From Gemmatimonadaceae bacterium (lineage in GTDB: Bacteria > Gemmatimonadota > Gemmatimonadetes > Gemmatimonadales > Gemmatimonadaceae): a stretch of 64,000 bases of DNA. Each line of letters starts with the position of its first letter. Positions within the stretch are counted from its first letter, which is position 1. The notes beneath the pieces are model-generated. The model had not been told where the DNA came from and searched no databases. It saw only the letters and a program-made list of their open reading frames with translations. Shown piece after piece: positions 60,234 to 64,000 of the stretch. A program made the position numbers and the translations under genes. The stretch spans positions 248,001-312,000 of the forward strand of contig JADLCY010000008.1 of assembly GCA_020846935.1 (NCBI GenBank), in the 5' to 3' direction.

Positions 60234-61262
60234 CTAACGACCCGCGTCGCGCGAGGCCACGGGAATGCGCAGCGACCCGTCGGCAAGACCGCGACTCACG
60301 GAGTCGATGGAGGCGCGAGCAGCCGCGGGGAGCTGGTCGACGATCGCCGGATTCAGTACGAGCCGTACCACGCGGCTCGATGTGCCGAGGACAATTACGC
60401 GCGGGGTGAAGGCGCGGTCGCGGATCTCGCGGCCAACCATCAGGAATGCGAGCGGAAGGTCGATGAGCACGCTGCCGAGGGTGACCTCGGGGGCGATGCG
60501 ATTCTGATCGGCGTTCGAACCAATCACCCACGCCTTCCGGCCCTCGCGAGCAGCCTGGAAGACCCCAAGACCAGCGGCGTCGGCGTTCTGGAAGATGACG
60601 TCGACCCCTCGCGAGATCTGGGCAAGCGCCTGTTCCTTGCCTGCACCAACATCATCCCAGTTCCCGATGTAGGAGACCGCTACCTGTATCGAAGGGTCCA
60701 CGGACTTCGCTCCCGCCGTGAACGCCTCGAAACTCGCCTTCACCGGCGGAAGCTCCGTTCCTCCGATCGCACCAATCCTTCGGGTCTTCGTCATTTGCGC
60801 GGCCAGGATGCCGGCCAGGTATGACGGCTCCTCAAAGGCAAAACGAATCCCGGCCAGGTTGGGCCCTGTGGTGGTCCCGGATGTCGTGATGTAGATGGTT
60901 CCCGGGTACTCCGGCGCGACGCGCACCGCGGCGTCCTGGAACTCGAAGCCGTGACCGAACACCACCGTGTACCCCTGTGCCCCGTACTGCCGGAAGTTCT
61001 CCTCGAATTCCGCTGGCGTGCGCGTCTGGATGTGGCTGATCTGCGCGCCGAGCGAATCGCGGATCTCGAGGAGCCCCTGATAAGCGCCGCCGTTCCAGGA
61101 CTGATCGGAGATTGGCCCCGGCGTCAGCAGGGCAACGCGCAGGGCCGTGGCGCCGGACCCACTATCCCGGTTGGCTGACCGGGTTTCGGTCGAACACGCC
61201 GCAGCCAGAGCGAGGCCGCAGGAGGCAACACATCGCAGTGCGCGGACGATGGGTGCGGTCAT
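60234..61262 (-). CDS. BMP-family nucleoside-binding lipoprotein
   Basis: 342 aa. Lipobox near ALAAACS. The domain LRVALLTPGPISDQSWNGGAYQGLLEI, VVFGHGFEFQDAAVRVAPEYPGTIYI, ASYLAGILAA-like SYLAGILAAQMTKTRRIGAIGGTELP, and VIGSNADQNR are those of PnrA/BmpA purine nucleoside receptors. It is the first gene of a seven-gene uptake operon on the minus strand. Confidence 0.92.
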   Translation of the reverse strand: MTAPIVRALRCVASCGLALAAACSTETRSANRDSGSGATALRVALLTPGPISDQSWNGGAYQGLLEIRDSLGAQISHIQTRTPAEFEENFRQYGAQGYTVVFGHGFEFQDAAVRVAPEYPGTIYITTSGTTTGPNLAGIRFAFEEPSYLAGILAAQMTKTRRIGAIGGTELPPVKASFEAFTAGAKSVDPSIQVAVSYIGNWDDVGAGKEQALAQISRGVDVIFQNADAAGLGVFQAAREGRKAWVIGSNADQNRIAPEVTLGSVLIDLPLAFLMVGREIRDRAFTPRVIVLGTSSRVVRLVLNPAIVDQLPAAARASIDSVSRGLADGSLRIPVASRDAGR

Positions 61263-61295
61263 GAGCAAAGGATCCGTCCGGTTCTGTGCACGCGC

Positions 61296-61745
61296 CTAGG
61301 CATCCGCGGCAAGTCGGACCGGAGGATGGCCCGCGGACGGCGTCACGACACGGGCGCCCTGCTCTCCCACACGCACCATGCCGTTGATCGTCCCCCCTTC
61401 GTGAACGACGATGCTACGTGTTTGTATGTCGCCCTCGACCGACGCCGTTCCCTGAAGCTCGACGCGACCGGCGGCGCGGACGGTACCGACCACCGAGCCG
61501 CCGAGGACCGCGTCGCCGACGGTGACATCACCATGGATCACGCCGGACCGCCCGAGGAGCACTTGTTGCGCGCTCCGCACGCCGCCTTCGATGACGCCCT
61601 CGACCTTGATGACACCGACTGATTCGACGTCACCGATGATGCGCATCCCGGCGCCCACCACGGAGACACTGCCTTCACCTGCGGGAACGCTGCCTTCGTG
61701 GCGGGCGACCGTTCGATCACCGGGCGCTTTCTGGAAGATGGACAT
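61296..61745 (-). CDS. Bactofilin
   Basis: 149 aa. The central repeats VVGAGMRIIGDVESVGVIKVEGVIEGGVRSAQQVLLGRSGVIHGDV... TVRAAGRVELQGTASVEGDIQTRSIVVHEGGTINGMV form the bactofilin beta-helix (DUF583). Bactofilins polymerise without nucleotide and can scaffold ParAB or peptidoglycan enzymes at the pole. Its place directly downstream of parB suggests a link to chromosome segregation here. Confidence 0.94.
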   Translation of the reverse strand: MSIFQKAPGDRTVARHEGSVPAGEGSVSVVGAGMRIIGDVESVGVIKVEGVIEGGVRSAQQVLLGRSGVIHGDVTVGDAVLGGSVVGTVRAAGRVELQGTASVEGDIQTRSIVVHEGGTINGMVRVGEQGARVVTPSAGHPPVRLAADA

Positions 61746-61774
61746 GGAGCCTCCTGTGCGTGGCGAGCGTCCGG

Positions 61775-62716
61775 CTACGCGTCGTTGTAGGATGGGCCGA
61801 GGACCAGTTCGATGAGGCGATGCAGGTCGTCGATGGAATAGAAAGCCATCGAGACCGTTCCGCGAGCCGTGCCCTGCCCATCGATACGGACGTCCGTCTG
61901 GAGCTTGCGACGGAGGAGTTCGGTGAGCCGCTTCACCTCGGCGGTCTCCGCCGATGGTGAGGGTAGCGTGGCACGGGTGCGCCGGCTCGCGGATGTCGGG
62001 GAGGGTCGCTGTTCCTGCGCCAGGCGCTCGACCTCTCGCACGCTGAGCTGTTCCTCGACCACCCGCCGCGCCGCATCGAGCATGGCACGCTCGTTAGGCA
62101 TGGCGAGCAGGGCCCGGGCATGCCCTGTGGTGAGTTGCTCATCCCGCACCATGCGCTGGATCCCTTCGGGAAGCGTCAGGATACGCAGGAGGTTGGCGAT
62201 AGTGGAACGATCCTTCCCCACGGCCTCGGCGACCTGCACCTGCGTATGTCCGAACTCGTTGATGAGACGCTGGAGACCTCGCGCTTCGTCGATGGGATTG
62301 AGGTCCGCGCGCTGGAGGTTCTCGACGAGGGCGAGCACCAGCATCTCGCGATCCTCGAGGGGCTTTACGATGGCCGGGATCGTGGTCCAGCCCAGTCGCG
62401 ACGCCGCTCTTAGGCGTCGTTCGCCGGCAATGAGCTGATACTGACCAGTACCCGTGGCCCGCACCGTGATAGGCTGCAAGAGCCCCGAGGCCTGGAGGCT
62501 GCGCTCCAGATCCACGAGATCCTCCGGGCGAAATACGCGACGTGGCTGGAACGGGTTTGGCGAAATGCTGGTCAGCGGGAGTTCGCGGAATGGCGAGAGC
62601 GACTCTGCGTTGGTCGTTGGGGCACCTTGGGAAACGGGTGCTGGAGCTGGAGATGCCACCGGGCCCATGAGGGCCTCGAGACCTCGACCCAGGCGTTTCG
62701 GCTTTTCCGTGGTCAT
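61775..62716 (-). CDS. parB: Chromosome partitioning protein ParB
   Basis: 313 aa. N-terminal RLGRGLEALMG (ParA-binding region), CTP-binding motif QLIAGERRLRAASRLGW, ENLQRADLNPIDEARGLQRLI, helix-turn-helix HTQVQVAEAVGKDRSTIANLLRIL, and a C-terminal dimerisation part. It binds the parS sites near 63.7 kb. The start is ATG 62716; the gap to parA is 39 bases. Confidence 0.97.
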   Translation of the reverse strand: MTTEKPKRLGRGLEALMGPVASPAPAPVSQGAPTTNAESLSPFRELPLTSISPNPFQPRRVFRPEDLVDLERSLQASGLLQPITVRATGTGQYQLIAGERRLRAASRLGWTTIPAIVKPLEDREMLVLALVENLQRADLNPIDEARGLQRLINEFGHTQVQVAEAVGKDRSTIANLLRILTLPEGIQRMVRDEQLTTGHARALLAMPNERAMLDAARRVVEEQLSVREVERLAQEQRPSPTSASRRTRATLPSPSAETAEVKRLTELLRRKLQTDVRIDGQGTARGTVSMAFYSIDDLHRLIELVLGPSYNDA

Positions 62717-62755
62717 TGCGAGCCAGTCAACACGATGTGGAAAATCACGGGACGT

Positions 62756-63589
62756 CTAAGCGACCACTTCGGCATCGGGTCGAGCGAGCCGATGAGTAGA
62801 AACATGCGTTCCTGTGCGCGCGATAACCTCTTTTGCTAATGCGATATAGGCCAAAGCACCAACCGACCCGATATCATATGAAATGATGGGCTTGCCGAAG
62901 GATGGTGCTTCTGCGAGCCGAACGTTTCTGGGAATCACGGTCTCGAATACGCGATCGCCAAAGAAGGCTCTGGCGTCCGCGGCCACCTGGCGCGAGAGGT
63001 TGAGTCGAGCGTCGTACATCGTGAGCGCAACCCCGTCCACCACGAGCGCGGGATTGAGCCCTTGCTGGACCAGTTCAATGGTCTTCATCAGGTGACTGAT
63101 GCCTTCGAGGGCGAAGTATTCACACTGAAGCGGGATCAGGACGGCATCGGCTGCCGCGAGCATATTCAGCGTGATCAATCCGAGCGATGGCGGGCAGTCG
63201 ATGACCACGAGGTCATAGGATGTCGCCAGGGTAGCCATGGCATCTCGCATCCGGAACTCGCGTCGAGGGAGCTCGACGAGTTCGACCTCCGCCCCGGCCA
63301 GGTCGGGGGTCGCCGGGAGCACGTCGAGTCCTTCAAACTGGATCGCGCGCTGGATTGCAGCCTCCGGTGGGCACAACCCAAGGATGACGTCGTAGGTCGT
63401 CAGGCGCACGTGCTCCTGATCAACCCCAATACCGCTCGTCGCGTTGCCTTGAGGGTCGGCGTCCACCAGCAACGTGTGCTGACCAGCGGCAGCCAGGCAC
63501 GCGGAGAGGTTAACAGCAGTGGTGGTCTTGCCGACGCCGCCTTTCTGGTTGGCGACCGCGAGTATTCGTGCCACGGGAGAGCGGTTCAA
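62756..63589 (-). CDS. parA: Chromosome partitioning ATPase ParA
   Basis: 277 aa. Deviant Walker A NQKGGVGKTTTAVNLS, Walker B-like YDLVVIDCPPSLGLI, and DADPQGNATSG. The start is TTG 63589 with AGGGGTGA upstream (GTG 63574 is the alternative). It drives segregation with ParB. Upstream lie two parS sites. Confidence 0.97.
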   Translation of the reverse strand: MNRSPVARILAVANQKGGVGKTTTAVNLSACLAAAGQHTLLVDADPQGNATSGIGVDQEHVRLTTYDVILGLCPPEAAIQRAIQFEGLDVLPATPDLAGAEVELVELPRREFRMRDAMATLATSYDLVVIDCPPSLGLITLNMLAAADAVLIPLQCEYFALEGISHLMKTIELVQQGLNPALVVDGVALTMYDARLNLSRQVAADARAFFGDRVFETVIPRNVRLAEAPSFGKPIISYDIGSVGALAYIALAKEVIARTGTHVSTHRLARPDAEVVA

Positions 63590-63677
63590 GGTTCACCCCT
63601 TCCGGAACGACAGGAACGTATCGCTCGATGTGGAAGGGGGCGGAATATAGGCGCTGCAAGCGCTACGGAGCGAGACG

Positions 63678-63693
63678 TGTTTCACGTGAAACA
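63678..63693. promoter_or_regulatory. parS site 1
   Basis: TGTTTCACGTGAAACA, the exact 16-bp bacterial parS consensus, about 90 bases upstream of the parA start. Confidence 0.95.
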
Positions 63694-63762
63694 CGTGCGC
63701 CCATCACTGCCAAGGGAGCCGCCAGTAGCGGGCCAAACTGATTGACCACCTTGGTTCGGCAG

Positions 63763-63778
63763 CGTTTCACGTGAAACA
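63763..63778. promoter_or_regulatory. parS site 2
   Basis: CGTTTCACGTGAAACA, parS with only the first base changed, 85 bases from site 1. Confidence 0.92.
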
Positions 63779-64000
63779 TGGGACCGTAGCTCACGCATCG
63801 GATCCTCGGTGCGCTCAACCTCAGGATCAACCCGGCACCCTGCACGAGGCCCGCGCCGAAAGCACGCGCACGGCTCGTTGCGCGTGTCCACGTCCTTGTG
63901 GCAACGGGAACTACCGACACCATCCCTTACGCCGGACCTCCTCGGCACCGTCCCCCGGCCCGACACGACCTCTCGCTAGCAGCGGCGCGGTGAATGAGGC
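63779..64000. other. Window edge beyond parS, no confident gene
   Basis: No convincing gene is seen. On the minus strand a short frame from the edge to about 63.93 kb could be the 3' end of a gene that lies outside. The usual rsmG/mnmG genes are not recognised in what is visible. Confidence 0.35.

Noticed and set aside
13862-62100. GCCTAAC/GTTAGGC motifs elsewhere (e.g. 13862, 24133, 53371, 56369, 60233, 62093)
   Set aside because: They lie in coding sequence or at stop codons, have no paired arms, and their number is near what base composition predicts by a rough estimate. They are not further attC sites.

Overview
The window is 64 kb of high-GC bacterial chromosome that contains the replication start region. 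The gene set fits a soil-type Gemmatimonadota bacterium best. This is an inference from paired M16 peptidases, a GWxTD-domain lipoprotein, a TonB-C-like lipoprotein, many Gram-negative signal peptides and lipoboxes, and an ECF sigma/anti-sigma pair. No 16S rRNA gene is present to confirm it.

Layout. 0-5.4 kb is accessory: an unknown protein, a VapBC toxin-antitoxin pair, an NTF2-fold protein, a MarR regulator, a seven-helix membrane protein and a secreted alpha/beta hydrolase. 5.8-8.0 kb holds a methionine module, with metA and metZ converging on abutting stop codons. 8.3-10.0 kb looks like a short integron cassette array without an integrase: three attC-like sites, each just 3' of a minus-strand cassette (RHH/MazF pair, orphan HigA, lipoprotein). 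It is followed by a terminator and tRNA-Phe. 10.7-33 kb is mostly minus-strand housekeeping: a PepSY pair, two M16 peptidase pairs, an M28 peptidase, queF, a rhomboid protease, a QueE-like protein lacking its iron-sulfur cysteines, ddl, a TonB-C lipoprotein, mutS, a SPOR protein, holA, ECF sigma/anti-sigma, a NUDIX hydrolase, ydcF, a TetR regulator and a beta-CASP nuclease. upp lies on the plus strand.

34.7-41.5 kb is the classical origin neighbourhood: mnmE, yidC, yidD, rnpA and rpmH on the minus strand and dnaA and dnaN on the plus strand. The rpmH-dnaA gap has divergent promoters and two TTTTCCACA DnaA boxes. RNase P RNA (rnpB), an AraC-like regulator, pyrE and a Ser/Thr kinase follow. Base composition is visibly less GC-rich from about 38.6 to 43.7 kb. 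45-50 kb carries the GWxTD protein, polA (with a degraded proofreading site) and a type IV pilin. 50.6-61.3 kb has an acyltransferase, a UMF1-type MFS protein and a nucleoside-type ABC uptake operon with embedded Nif3-family and MFS genes. 61.3-64 kb has a bactofilin, parB, parA and two parS sites.

Together this is a core replication, segregation and translation region with one small accessory pocket (8.1-10.5 kb). The best leads for something new are the cassette array, the cysteine-less QueE paralogue beside queF, and several promoters that place the transcription start on the start codon.
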